From assembly GCA_017979445.1 (NCBI GenBank), contig CM030711.1, forward strand, positions 12,607,092 through 12,671,091: a DNA stretch of 64,000 nucleotides, written 5' to 3'. Within the stretch, counting starts at the first letter, position 1; the number at the start of each line of letters is the position of its first letter. The translations under genes were made by a program, and so were the position numbers. Under the pieces are notes generated by a model that saw nothing but the letters and a program-made list of their open reading frames with translations, ran no database searches and was not told the DNA's origin. The stretch is from Akebia trifoliata. Taxonomy: Eukaryota > Streptophyta > Magnoliopsida > Ranunculales > Lardizabalaceae. This document shows, piece by piece, positions 32,818 to 42,927 of this stretch.

Positions 32818-33240
32818 CAGTATGGAGTTGGGGGTTCGTCGACAAGGAGTCTAAAGATTGTCAGCACAGAGCTGAGGTTTGTCAGCATGGAGTTGGAGGT
32901 TTATCAGTATGGAGCTGAAGGTTTGCCAACACAGAGCTAGAAGTTTATCAGCACGAAGTCGAAGGTTCGTCAATACAGAACTGGAGGTTTGTCTGCACGG
33001 AGCTGGGGTTTGTCAGCACGAAACTAGAGGTTCATCGGCATGGAGTCAGAGGTTTGTCAGCACAGAGCTGGAGGTTCAATTGCACGGAGTCAGAGGTTCA
33101 TCGGCATGGAATCGGAGGTTTGTCAGCATGGAGCTGGAGGTTCATCAGCACGTAGCTAGAGGTTTGTCAGCACAGAGCTGGAGGTTTGTCAGCATAGCAT
33201 TAGAGGTTTGTCAGTACGGAGCTGGGTATCAACACAGAGT
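32818..33240. repeat. minisatellite, 22-bp unit, about 19 copies
   Basis: The unit is close to aggtttgtcagcacagagctgg with frequent variants (aggttcatcggcatggagtcag). It lies in the leader of M. A 126-codon plus-strand frame through it is just the repeat translated, and 22 bp is not a multiple of three, so the peptide period is 22 residues. Confidence 0.9.
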
Positions 33241-33590
33241 TGGAAAAAACATTTTGTAAAGACAAATTACTACAAACGGACTAAATTGGAAAAACCTTTT
33301 TATTAATCCCAATTCAATTATCTGAAATCAAGATCAACCAGTCAGATCCCCAAGGAAAATGTGGCGCACAATGCGTTAGTAGGGGCACTCTTAATTCACT
33401 TAATTTTCTTGAATAGACGTGGTCTATTCCCCTCGTATCAACAGGAAAATATCGTTTTAGGCACTAACTTTGATCAAAAAGTGCAACTGGTGCTTTAAAA
33501 TCATTTTTTTCCAATCTAATTTATTAAAAAATAATTAGATTTATTTGAATTGATCAGGAGATTGTTGATTTTGATAGATCATATATGAAT
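33241..33590 (-). other. leader of M with shared Tat leader box
   Basis: Sequence at 33360-33500 matches E1 7825-7975, including gtggcgcacaatgcg, the palindrome AATAGACGTGGTCTATT (33412-33428) and gatcaaaaagtgcaa. The match is in the orientation expected for a minus-strand element. Confidence 0.55.
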
Positions 33591-33796
33591 CATGGTTTGG
33601 GTCGAAATTGGAGGACGGGCTTGGTTTGGATTGAATACGGATCATGGACCCGGTTTGAAAATGGATATGGGTCGTAGACCCAATTCAGATTGGATACGGG
33701 TCGTGGACCCGATTTAGATTGGATATGGGTTGTAGACCCAATTCGAAATGGATATAGGTCGTGAACCCAGTTCGGATTGGATATAGGTCGTGGACC
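33591..33796. repeat. minisatellite, ~29-bp unit, left part
   Basis: Units read close to ggatatgggtcgtggaccc followed by gatttagatt, about six copies. Each holds a short dyad GGGTC-gtg-GACCC. The array is cut at 33796 by E2, with the duplicated ggacc at 33792-33796, and continues at 41478. Confidence 0.9.
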
Positions 33797-35242
33797 TGTA
33801 GATACCCCATTTTTGCACTTACCTGATTAATCAACTCGTCAACCCAATTTCGACGGTTTCCAATGATGGATGGTTATTCCAATGCTCTATTTGGTTACCA
33901 GATGTGTTTCAGAAATTCAGATGAGGTATCTCGAACTAACAAAATTGTAGAAACCACACTACGCTAGGAAAATATAGCCCCAAAAACATAGAAATCATCA
34001 TCTTACAGACAAAAAGAAACTTTACGATAAAAATCACTAAAAAATGATCAAATTACCAAAATACCCCTAACCTCAAAACATGCTTAGAGCCTACATTATG
34101 CTCCTTTCAAACACATAAAACAACATATTGAAATCAAATAAATCATTTCACCAATTTTCACAAAATTTATCAAAATTACGAAAATGCCCCTCATAAAATT
34201 CATGACCATTTCGCACCAAAATTTTCATAAATGACACAAACCAATATTCCCATTGAATTCCTTATGAAAAATCGATTTCAAAACATCTTGGAACATTAAA
34301 AAATGACTTAAAATGCAAAAAGTCATCTCCGAGGGCAAAATGATAATTTTACAATTTTAATAATTAAAAATTCTGAAATTAATAATTAAAATCATTAATT
34401 AATGTAAAGTGAAATCCTAATTAAAATTAAATTCAATCAAGTAAGACTTAAGTCAAAACCCTAAATTCTAGTCAATCAAGTGAGACTTAAGTCAAAACCT
34501 TAAAACAATTCGAATTAAACTCTAAAACTATGTAAAAGAATTTTAATCAAACTCTAAAACTATCTAATGTAATTCGAATTAAACACTAACTCTATCTAAA
34601 ATAATTCTAATTAAATACTAACTCTATCTGAAAAGCACTTAAAAAATCTATAAATAAGGGCCTCTACAACTTATTTTCATATCAAAAAATAAATCCTAAG
34701 AAAAATAGGTCAAAAAACTTTCCTAACCTCCCATAAATCCTAATTTTGAAATCCTAACTTCTTACCTAATACCCATACCCCAACTTTAGTTCAAAAAACA
34801 ACTAGAAACCCTTCAAAAATACCAAAAAATCCATCAACAAATCAAAAAAATTCAGATCTAAGATGGAGGTACTTCGTCTTGGAGATTTGAAGTAAATCCG
34901 GTGACAGAATGAAGCAAGGAGTGCTACATAAACAGCTGTTCTATCAGATCTGAGGGAACAAAACCGTTACATTTGTAAAGGTAATTTTTTTATTTATTAT
35001 TTAGGTTTTTTTAGCAATGTAGTTTTATTTGAAAAAAGTAGAGACCGGCATTTGTCGGGTAGAGTTGGTGCCTAACACCTTCCAACCCCGTAACATAATC
35101 TCCGGACCCGTATTTTCTTTCGTAGATTAGTGTTATTTGTCTTTTAGAGTCAAAGTTCGGTTCCTAGACCGTAATAACTAGGTGGCGACTCTCAAACCTT
35201 CAAAAGTCAAAAGTGAATCCCCGCGGATCAAAAGCATTTTCA
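33797..35242 (+). repeat. 5' LTR of E2 (1446 bp)
   Basis: It starts TGTAGATACCCCATTTTTGC and ends GCATTTTCA. The TATA box is at 34649-34656. Two copies of gtcaatcaagtgagacttaag lie near 34433-34500, where the 3' LTR has three, so the LTRs differ by a repeat-unit change. Confidence 0.9.
34649..34656 (+). promoter_or_regulatory. TATA box in the 5' LTR of E2
   Basis: TATAAATA is followed by AGGGCCTCTAC. The same box is present in the 3' LTR and, on the minus strand, in E1. Confidence 0.55.
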
Positions 35243-35243
35243 G

Positions 35244-35262
35244 TGGCGACTCCACTAGGGAC
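35244..35262 (+). other. primer binding site of E2, tRNA-Arg type
   Basis: TGGCGACTCCACTAGGGAC lies one base after the LTR end, with one difference from E1. Confidence 0.75.
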
Positions 35263-35364
35263 TATTGAGGATCAAACTTGAAAAGTCCGAAGTATGGGAG
35301 CATTGCCAAATTGACCAAGTTTTTATTGTATTTTATTTTGATTTATTTGTTTAGTTAGTTTGGC

Positions 35365-36576
35365 TTGATTGTAGATCATTTGTTTGATATGCCAGATATG
35401 AAGAAGTTTGATGGAATTAGATGCCCTAGGACTCACTTGAAAGTATATGTCGGCATAATGCAATCTCAGGGTCTAAGTGAAAAACAGATGACTCAACTTT
35501 TTCAAAGAACCCTTACAGGTCCTGCCCTATGTTGGTTAATGTCATTGGACTCATTTCGGGTAAGAACATGACATGAATTGATGAAGGAGTTTATTGGTTG
35601 GTATTCATTCAACACAGATATTGAACTCACAAGAAAAGACCTAGAAACTACAAAACAGAAGTTCGGGAAAACTTTTACTGAGTTCATTACTCGATGGAGA
35701 GCTAAAACCGCTCAATTGTGGGACCAATCTCAAAAGAAGGAACAAGTCAAGATCATCCTTAGGAATCTCACTCCAAATTATGCCAAGTACTTGATGTCTC
35801 AATACTTTCCTACTTTTCAATCCCTCCTTGAAGCTGGAAATCAAGTTGAGGATGCCTACTCTTCGGGACCTTTTAGTAACTCGTCTGAGTCAAAACCCAA
35901 ATATTTCAAACCTAATGTTAATTCCTTACAAGTGGTCAACACCTCTTTTGCACTATCTCCTCAAGCTACTCAGCCCTCACAAGCTAAGCCTAGGATACAA
36001 TTTGCCAATCTTGGAATGTCCCTTAGTGTTGCTTATCAAAAATTGATGAAAAGGAGATTGTTGACACCTTTACAACTTAAGCCTTTGTCTAATCATCTTC
36101 CTCCAAACATGGATAATGGGCAATTCTGTGAATTCCATCAAATGCCTGGTCATGTTCTTGACAGGTGTATTACTCTCTGTCATACTATCCAAGACTTGAT
36201 TAAACAAGGAAAAGTCACCATACCCGCTCCTACCGCACCCAATGTTAAAACTAATCCTTTACCTACCTTTCAAAATCAACCTTCCCCTATTTTGAACCTG
36301 ATATCCCTATTCAAATCCGAGTCGGTTGACCCAATTTCCTTCATTTATTCAGTCGGTCCTAACAGTGTACCTCCATCATGCCGAGATGAGCATATCTACC
36401 CCAAGGCAGTATTGGAACTAAAGAACAGAGAGATTATTGAAGCAACGGGTTGTCCAGCATATGATAGGCTTGAATTCGAATATGAAGAGATGGTAAAAGC
36501 AGGCAAGTTCAAGTCATTCATCGAAGATAACCGAAGTGGCATAGACCCTAAAATTGTGTCCTTCCATTCAGAATGA
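35365..36576 (+). pseudogene. gag: gag polyprotein of E2 with one nonsense codon
   Basis: One frame runs from 35365 to 36576, broken only by TGA at 35569-35571, where E1 has the Trp of GTWENM. A TGG-to-TGA change would explain it. Before the stop are MKKFDGIRCPRTHLKVYV and GPALCWLMSLD. After it come KTFTEFITRWRAKTAQLW and YLMSQYFPTFQSLLEAGNQVE, the gag core. A zinc-knuckle-like CEFHQMPGHVLDRC lies near residue 185 of the second part. The protein ends DPKIVSFHSE after a stretch, AYDRLEFEYEEMVKAGKFKS, that E1 lacks. The true N-terminus may lie upstream, because the leader is very short and E1 has ~100 more residues there. Of all the transposon genes here this is the least damaged. Confidence 0.85.
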
Positions 36577-36800
36577 TGTCGTCTTTTTTTTTATAGCTTT
36601 AGTAGCGTCAATCTTTGAGTTTAGTTAGTCATCTTTAATTTTGGGCTTTAATCAGGTTTGTGAGTCTATGTTCTTTTATATTCTAATAATAAAGAAACTT
36701 TTGATTATCATACATGTAATAATGATTTGAGCATAATATCTAACATGAAGACTGACTTAGAGCTCACTAATCAAACTTAATAAATATTGAAATTAAATAG
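36577..36800 (+). other. A/T-rich spacer after gag of E2
   Basis: No recognisable feature. Confidence 0.3.
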
Positions 36801-37082
36801 TACATTCAAGAAGTGCAAATTGGTGATACATTATCATCAGGGGAATATGAGAGAATAATAAATTTACTTAAAAAATTCAACAATATTCCTGCATGGTCTC
36901 ATCAGAATAGATTGCACCAAAATAAATCAAAACATAAAGTCGAGGGTGAACTTCAAAGTCGAAGTTTATCAGTCAAGAATGATGTAGATGAAACTATCGA
37001 CAAAGGTGCTAAGATCCGCAAGAAGGGATCCATCATGTTTTTCACTCGAGAGAGAAAAGTTCTCATTTGTAAAAGAATATGA
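36801..37082 (+). pseudogene. remnant of the RT start in E2
   Basis: The frame 36813-37082 begins IGDTLSSGEYERIINLLKKF and NNIPAWSHQ. This resembles the start of Tat/Ogre-type RT (usually ...LLKEFKDVFAWSY.DMPGLDP). After SHQ the similarity ends and a Lys/Arg/Ser-rich tail follows. It suggests the gag-only form arose from a full-length element by deletion of most of pol. The protease that should stand between gag and RT is also absent. Confidence 0.5.
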
Positions 37083-37412
37083 GATTTTCTTCAAAGTTTG
37101 GAAAGGGTTGAACGAGTCAATGTCAAATACAAAGAACTCAATCACACTCAATTTCGTAGAAGAAAATTGAAGATTTTTTTCTTTTCAAAAGAAGACTTTA
37201 CTTGACAAAGCAATCCAGATACCGAGTTCCTAAAACTTGGACAAAGTCAAGTAGCAATACACCAAAGGAGGCCTCCTTTGGTCGAACCATTTCCTTATCT
37301 TACCAAAAAAAAAGATAACTTTCTTTAGCCCCTCGCAGCCTCTAAAAAAATCAAATAGCTAGTTTCTTTCTAAACCACACCAACCAACCTCGGGGGGAAG
37401 TCTAAGTATGAA

Positions 37413-37463
37413 CTACGTTTTGACTTGATCCCAAAAGAAAAAATATATATTTGGGGTACGTAG
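37413..37463 (+). other. conserved CTACGT...ACGTAG hairpin of E2
   Basis: Outer arms are CTACGT (37413-37418) and ACGTAG (37458-37463). Inner arms ATCCC and GGGGT pair just inside. The loop is longer than in E1 (4212-4250). The same flanking box, GTAGGCAAC then TTACTTCAGGCC, follows in both elements. Confidence 0.65.
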
Positions 37464-37854
37464 GCAACTTGAGAAATTACTTCAGGCCAGATCACGCAAA
37501 GAATAAGTGTATTATCTTAAGAAAAGTGTCATATAAAAGGAAAATCCCCTATTGAAATGTTCAAAAGAAAATAATGCCAAATTAGGGGCATTAGAAAAAA
37601 GAATCAAAAGAACTAATAAAAAAAAAAGAATGCCAAACTAGGGGTATTTAGAAAAAATCAAAATAATTGATAGAAAAGAGAGAATATCAAACTAGGAGCA
37701 TTTTGGGAAGTTGAGCCCTATATCTTTTTCTTTCTAAACCATATCCTAAGCCCACCTATTAAGTCCTCATGAATGCTAATTGACTCGGTTAAGGTGCAGC
37801 GAACCAGAAGTTGTTGAGTTGGTTATTCAAGATCATTAAGAAGAAAGAAAGCTC

Positions 37855-38030
37855 GCTAAGTCGAAAACCCAAAACGGTGACTTTGGCAAAAGTTAAGGCA
37901 TAATCATAATATATAAAAAAGGCATGTTAGGTTGAAAACCTGAAAAGGTGACCTAGGTAAAAATCAAGGCATCATCAGAAAAAGAAAAATAAAGTCTGCT
38001 AGATTGAAAATCTGAAGCGGCGATCTAGGC
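37855..38030 (+). repeat. three hairpin units with compensating stem changes
   Basis: Arms are CTAAGT/ACTTTG (37856-37861 and 37880-37885, one mismatch), TTAGGT/ACCTAG (37927-37932 and 37951-37956) and CTAGAT/ATCTAG (37999-38004 and 38023-38028). All loops are 18 nt with consensus TGAAAACCTGAAAAGGTG, and the units are spaced ~71 bases. They match the four units of E1 at 3674-3890. Confidence 0.8.
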
Positions 38031-38690
38031 AAAAATTAGGGCATCATCAAATTAGGGGAAAGATCTCATCAAGAAGAAAAATTCAAAAGGGAGCTTGTGC
38101 AGAAACTAGGAAATGCAGAACCATTCAAGCCACAACATTCGTTTTTCAGGTAAGAGCTCACATCCAACGAAGACAATGTTGAAGTCGAAAAAATCAGAAG
38201 TCATCTTAAACATTATAAGATCTTCAAGAGTATGTTTACTTGTTCAAGTATTCTCTAATGGAAGATGTAGAATCATCAACCACTTTAAAAATAAAGATTT
38301 TTTATTCTAATATTTATCAAGATTTTTTAAGTCTAGCTCAAACATTTTTCAAAAGAAATTCGAAAGAAAATGATCAATCCCTTATTGCATATATGATAAT
38401 CTTAAGAGTCTTAAATTTAAGGGAATGTCAATTCTTTTGTCTGTCATATATCAAAGTCCATAGCTACTCGTGCAATCCATTCCATCAGTTTCGTAGTCAA
38501 GTTCCAGTTAAAGCCAACCTTAAAACTAGGGGCATTTTTGAAAGTCTTTGTGATTCTAAAGTTTTGTTCTTAATTACATGATCAAAAAGAAAATCTTATT
38601 CAAAAGTCTAAAAGTCCGACGATGATAATTATGAATCCAGATGCATGAGAAGCCAATAAAGGTCTGATCTTTCAAACTTTGAGCTCGATT
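38031..38690 (+). other. non-coding 3' region of E2
   Basis: Short frames at 38113-38310 and 38240-38581 have no recognisable similarity. Nothing else is seen. Confidence 0.3.
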
Positions 38691-38699
38691 TTGAATCAT

Positions 38700-39560
38700 A
38701 GAATAATTTAATAGGATTGTTTAAGTTCCTATAAACCTTAGTTCGAGTCCGAGAAGCGAGACTCCAACTATTAACATGATTGTTTAAGTTCCTGTAAACC
38801 TTAGCCAGAGTCCGAGAAGCGAGACTCCAACTTTAACAGGATTATTTAAGTTCTTGTAAACCTCAGTCAGAATCCAAGAAACGAGACTCCAGCTTTTCTT
38901 GATCATATAATGAATTAACAGGATTGTTTAAGCTCATATAAACCTCAGCCAGAGTCTGAGAAATGAGACTCCAACTTTGTTTGAATCATATAAAGAATTA
39001 ACAGGATTGTTTAAGTTCCTATAAACCTTAACCAAAGTCCGAGAAGCGAGACTCCAACTTTAATAGGATTATTTAAGTTCCTTAAAACCTCAGCCAAAGT
39101 CTGAGAAACGAGACTCTAGCTTTGTTTGAATCATATAATAAATTAACAGGATTGTTTAAGTTCCTGTAAACTTCAGCCAGAGTCCGAGAAACGAGACTCT
39201 AGCTTTGTTTGAATCATATAATAAATTAACAGGATTGTTTAAGTTCTTGTAAACCTCAGATAGAGTTTGAGAAACGAGACTCCAACTTTGTTTGAATCAT
39301 ATAATGAATTAACAGGATTGTTTAAGTTCCTGTAAACCTTAGCCAGAGTCCAAGAAGCTAGACTCCAACTTTAATAGGATTGTTTAAGTTCCTGTAAACC
39401 TCTGCCAGAATCCGAGAAACGAGACCCCGGCTTTATTTGAATCATATAATGAATTAACAGGATTATTTAAGTTCCTGTAAACCTTACTTCGAGTCCAAGA
39501 AACAAGACTCCAATTTTAACAGGATTGTTTAAGTTCCTGCAAACCTCAGCCCAAAAAGCG
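38700..39560. repeat. tandem repeats, short (~62 bp) and long (~83 bp) units, about 12 copies
   Basis: Core phrases are aacaggattgtttaagttcc, gtaaacctcagccagagtcc and gagaaacgagactccaac. Long units add gtttgaatcatataatgaat. Short and long units partly alternate, giving a higher-order period near 145-150 bp. Each unit has two dyads, ACAGG...CCTGT and GAGTC...GACTC. The array has the same position as the unrelated array at 1925-3005 of E1. Confidence 0.85.
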
Positions 39561-39689
39561 TGGTTCCAGTAAGCATGAATCCGAGAAACGAAACTCAAAC
39601 TCTTCGAATTCTGAAAAAAGAATTTAATGAAGTTCCTACAATATCGTACGATTATTTTCATTGCATAAAATGCATTTTGATTTGAATCA

Positions 39690-40016
39690 TTATTGTCAGT
39701 GCGAGAAGATCTCTAGGACCTGACACATTTTTACTCAAATAAGCATCACACCATTGCACACACGTGCACTTTTCATTAGTCAGGGAGATTTTTTTTAAAA
39801 TTCAAGGATCTGACATCGTCAGTAAGAGTTCAAGCTCAAGGACCTGATAAACTTGTTCGATGAGAGTTTAATGCTCAAGAATCCGAACGCCCCGATGAAT
39901 TGCTAAATCAGGTTGTAAAATGAACTGTCACTAGCTTTGGCATTCGGATATCGCATTATCTACCAAAATAGATTTGCTATCTAGTTTGCTTCAACCCTCT
40001 GCCAAAGAGAGGCATC
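39690..40016 (+). other. conserved 3' UTR end and PPT of E2
   Basis: It closely matches 1565-1924 of E1 in the opposite orientation, including taccaaaatagatttgctat and the PPT ccaaagagaggcatc just before TGTAGACACC. Confidence 0.7.
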
Positions 40017-41477
40017 TGTAGACACCCCATTTTTCTACTCGCCTGATTAATCAACTTGTCAACCCAATTTCGACGGTTTTCAATGATGGATGGTTATTCT
40101 AATGCTCTATTTGGTTACTAGATGTGTTTCAAAAATTCAGATGAGATATCTCGAACTAACAAAATTGTAGAAACCACACTACGTTAGAAAAATATAATCC
40201 CAAAAACATAGAAATCATCATTTTGTAGATAAAAAGAAGTTTTACGATAAAAATCACTAAAAAATGACCAAATTACCAAAATACCCCTAACCTCAAAACA
40301 TGCCTAGAGCCTACATTATGCTTAGGAAAATCCTTTCAAACACATAAAACAACAAATTGAAACCAAATAAATCATTTCGTCAATTTTCACAAAATTTGAC
40401 AAAATTACGAAAATACCCCTCATAAAGTTCATGACCATTTCGCACAGAAAATTTTATAAATGACACAAACCAATATTCTCATTGAATTCTTTACAAAAAA
40501 TTGACTCCAAAACATCCTGGAACATTAAAAAATAACTTAAAATGTAAAAAATCTTCTTCAAGGGTAAAACGATAATTTTACAATTTTAATAATTAAAAAT
40601 TCTAAAATTAATAATTAAAATATTAATTAATGTAAAGTAAAATTCTAATTAAAATTAAAGTCAATCAAGTAAGACTTAAGTCAAAACCTTAAATCAAGTC
40701 AATCAAGTAAGACTTAAGTCAAAACCCTAAATTCTAGTCAATCAAGTGAGACTTAAGTCAAAATCCTAAAAGATTTCGAATTAAACTCTAAAACTATCTA
40801 AAAGAATTCTAATCAAACTCTAAAACTATCTAATGTAATTATAATTAAACACTAACTCTATTTAAAATAATTCTAATTAAACACTAATTCTATCTAAAAT
40901 AATTATAATTAAACACTAACTCTATCTAAAAAGTACTTAAAAAAATCTATAAATAAGGGTTTCTACAACCTATTTTCGTATAAAAAAATAAATCATAATA
41001 AAAGTAGGTCAAAAAAATTTCCTAGCTTCCCTTAAACCCTAATTTTGAAGCCCTAACTTCTTACCTAACACCTATACCCCAACTTTAGCTCAAAAAATAC
41101 TTAGAAACCCTTCAAAAATACCTAAAAATCCATAAACAAATCAAAAAAATTCAGATCTAAGAAGGAGGTACTTTGTCTTGGAGATCTAAAGTGAATCCGG
41201 TTCGTAAAGGTAAATTTTTTTTTATTATTTAGGTCTTTTTAGCAATGTAATTTTATTTGGAAAAAGTAGAGACCGACATTTACTGGGCGGAGTTGGTGCC
41301 TAACACCTTCAAACCCCATAAGATGATCCCTGGACCCGTATTTTCTTTCGTAGATTAGTGTTATTTATCTTTTAGAGTCAAAGTTCGATTCCTAGACCGT
41401 AATAACTAGGTGGCGACTCCCAAACCTTTAAAAGTTAAAAGTGGATCCGCGCACCCCGCGGATCAAGGACGCTTTCA
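40017..41477 (+). repeat. 3' LTR of E2 (1461 bp)
   Basis: It starts TGTAGACACCCCATTTTT and ends GACGCTTTCA. It has three copies of the gtcaatcaagt.agacttaag repeat (near 40660-40760) and a deletion near 41200 relative to the 5' LTR. Confidence 0.9.
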
Positions 41478-41760
41478 GGACCCAATTCGAAATGGATACG
41501 GGTCGTGAACCCGGGTTGGATTGTTTATGGGTCGTGGATCCAATTTGAAATGGATATAGGTTATGGACCCAATTAGACATGGATATGGGTCGTGGGCCCA
41601 ATTTGGAATGGATACGGGTCGTGGACCTGATTTGGATTAGATATGGGTCGTGTACCCTATTCAGAGTGAATATGGGTTGTGGATCCGACTCGGAGTTGGA
41701 TTCGGGTCGTGGACCTGATTTGGATTAGATACGGGTCGTGGACCCGATTTGAGTTGATCC
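41478..41760. repeat. minisatellite, ~29-bp unit, right part
   Basis: It continues the array interrupted at 33796 with about nine units (gggtcgtggacccgatttgg and variants), beginning with the duplicated ggacc. Confidence 0.9.
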
Positions 41761-42009
41761 TCAATGATGAATGATGGTGAGTTTGATTGTGATCGAGATT
41801 GATAATGTACCATGTTGGGTCAAGATCAATTTTGATCGGTAGAGAGTAAGCAAGCTCTGTTTGAATCAAACAAAAGGTGGCAAGTGATGGGCCCTAAACT
41901 TAATGATAAAAGTTATTCATTTAATCATTTTGAGACATTAAAATTCAAAATAAAAATGAATTCCAAGAGAAAATTGTCAAAACTAATGTAAGGGACGAAA
42001 TGAGCACAA

Positions 42010-42028
42010 AATATATATATATATATAT
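42010..42028. repeat. AT dinucleotide microsatellite
   Basis: About nine AT units in the leader of M. Confidence 0.8.
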
Positions 42029-42067
42029 TTCTTGGATTCGTTTTTCAAAAATGGATATGCAAAATTG

Positions 42068-42138
42068 ATACCTATCTGTTTTTGAAAAACGGATAGGTAT
42101 AATTATACCTATCTATGCTTAAAAAATAGATAGGTATA
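42068..42138. repeat. cluster of three overlapping palindromes
   Basis: Palindrome 1: arms 42068-42083 and 42085-42100, 16 bp with one mismatch, centre one base. Palindrome 2: arms 42104-42116 and 42126-42138, 13 bp perfect (TATACCTATCTAT / ATAGATAGGTATA). Between them 42092-42113 is itself a perfect 22-bp palindrome centred on TATAATTATA. The shared word is ATAGGTAT. A related word, ATCCGTTTT, recurs at 42149-42157. Confidence 0.85.
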
Positions 42139-42199
42139 CTTTATGCTTATCCGTTTTGTAAAAACAGACCAGAAACATTTTTTTTCTCAAAAACCTGTC

Positions 42200-42906
42200 C
42201 TGGGCACGATGCTCACTAGTTTTGAATGCATTGTTTACTGTTCTTGATCTTGGGCCGAAATTTTTTTTTTTACCTATGCAAAGTAAGATGAGTAAACTTG
42301 AAAATGAAGATGATCCCCTTTTACTTAGGGAACAGCAAGAAAAAAAATCCTAAATTCTATACAATATTGCCTTCGTGGGCTTCAAAATAAAATTTACAAA
42401 GTTGTCTCCTTGGATCAGGAAAATTACAATAATGAGGGGGTTGATAAATAATTTTTTCAAAATTATGTCTTAAATTTCTAATCGTGTTTAATGCATGCGG
42501 TTATAGGTGACTTCACGGTTATCCATTCTTCAAACCTCGATGCATACCGAAGTACACACATCTTAGGTTGGTGATTGGGTTGGATGTATTCGTCCCTGTA
42601 CCCGAAATAAGCAATCTCGAGTCGTGAAACTACTAGGCATTCGGATTTTAAACTTTTATAGGGAAAGAAGGTTTTTGTAATAGGCTATGCAAACGTAGGT
42701 ACACAAGTGCCTTTAAAAAAAAATATCAACCCCCTTATAAGCAGTCAACCCACAAAAAGTCAAAGAAAATATTACAACTATTCCCCAAGAAAAAGAAAAA
42801 AAAGTACTAAACAAAACACAAACAACAACAATGTTAGTAACACATCGAATTTTATTTTTTTTAACTTGTAAAAATGGCTAGATGGTCATGGTTTGAACCC
42901 ACAATC
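42200..42906 (-). other. proximal leader of M
   Basis: Non-coding sequence between palindromes and PBS. The stretch near 42540-42700 (aatctcgagtcgtgaaac, taggtacacaagtgcc) loosely resembles the E1 leader at 7625-7740. No gene is seen. Confidence 0.35.
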
Positions 42907-42924
42907 TCCCCAGTGAAGTTGGCA
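42907..42924 (-). other. primer binding site of M, degraded tRNA-Arg type
   Basis: The minus strand reads TGCCAACTTCACTGGGGA, three differences from the E1 site, three bases from the LTR edge. Confidence 0.55.
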
Positions 42925-42927
42925 AGT

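Larger units (their letters stand above)
33797..41477 (+). mobile_element. E2: gag-only Tat/Ogre-like element, TSD ggacc
   Basis: LTRs at 33797-35242 and 40017-41477 flank a 4.8 kb internal region with PBS, gag, a scrap of the RT start, structured 3' UTR, tandem repeats and PPT. The 5-bp duplication ggacc is perfect (33792-33796 and 41478-41482). E2 is the same family as E1: the LTRs, PBS, gag, hairpins and last ~330 bases of the 3' UTR are homologous. It lacks the ~2.4 kb leader of E1. The LTRs differ from one another more than those of E1, so E2 appears older. Confidence 0.9.

Noticed and set aside
32879..33259. 126-codon plus-strand frame
   Set aside because: It is the 22-bp minisatellite read through, with no codon-level conservation.
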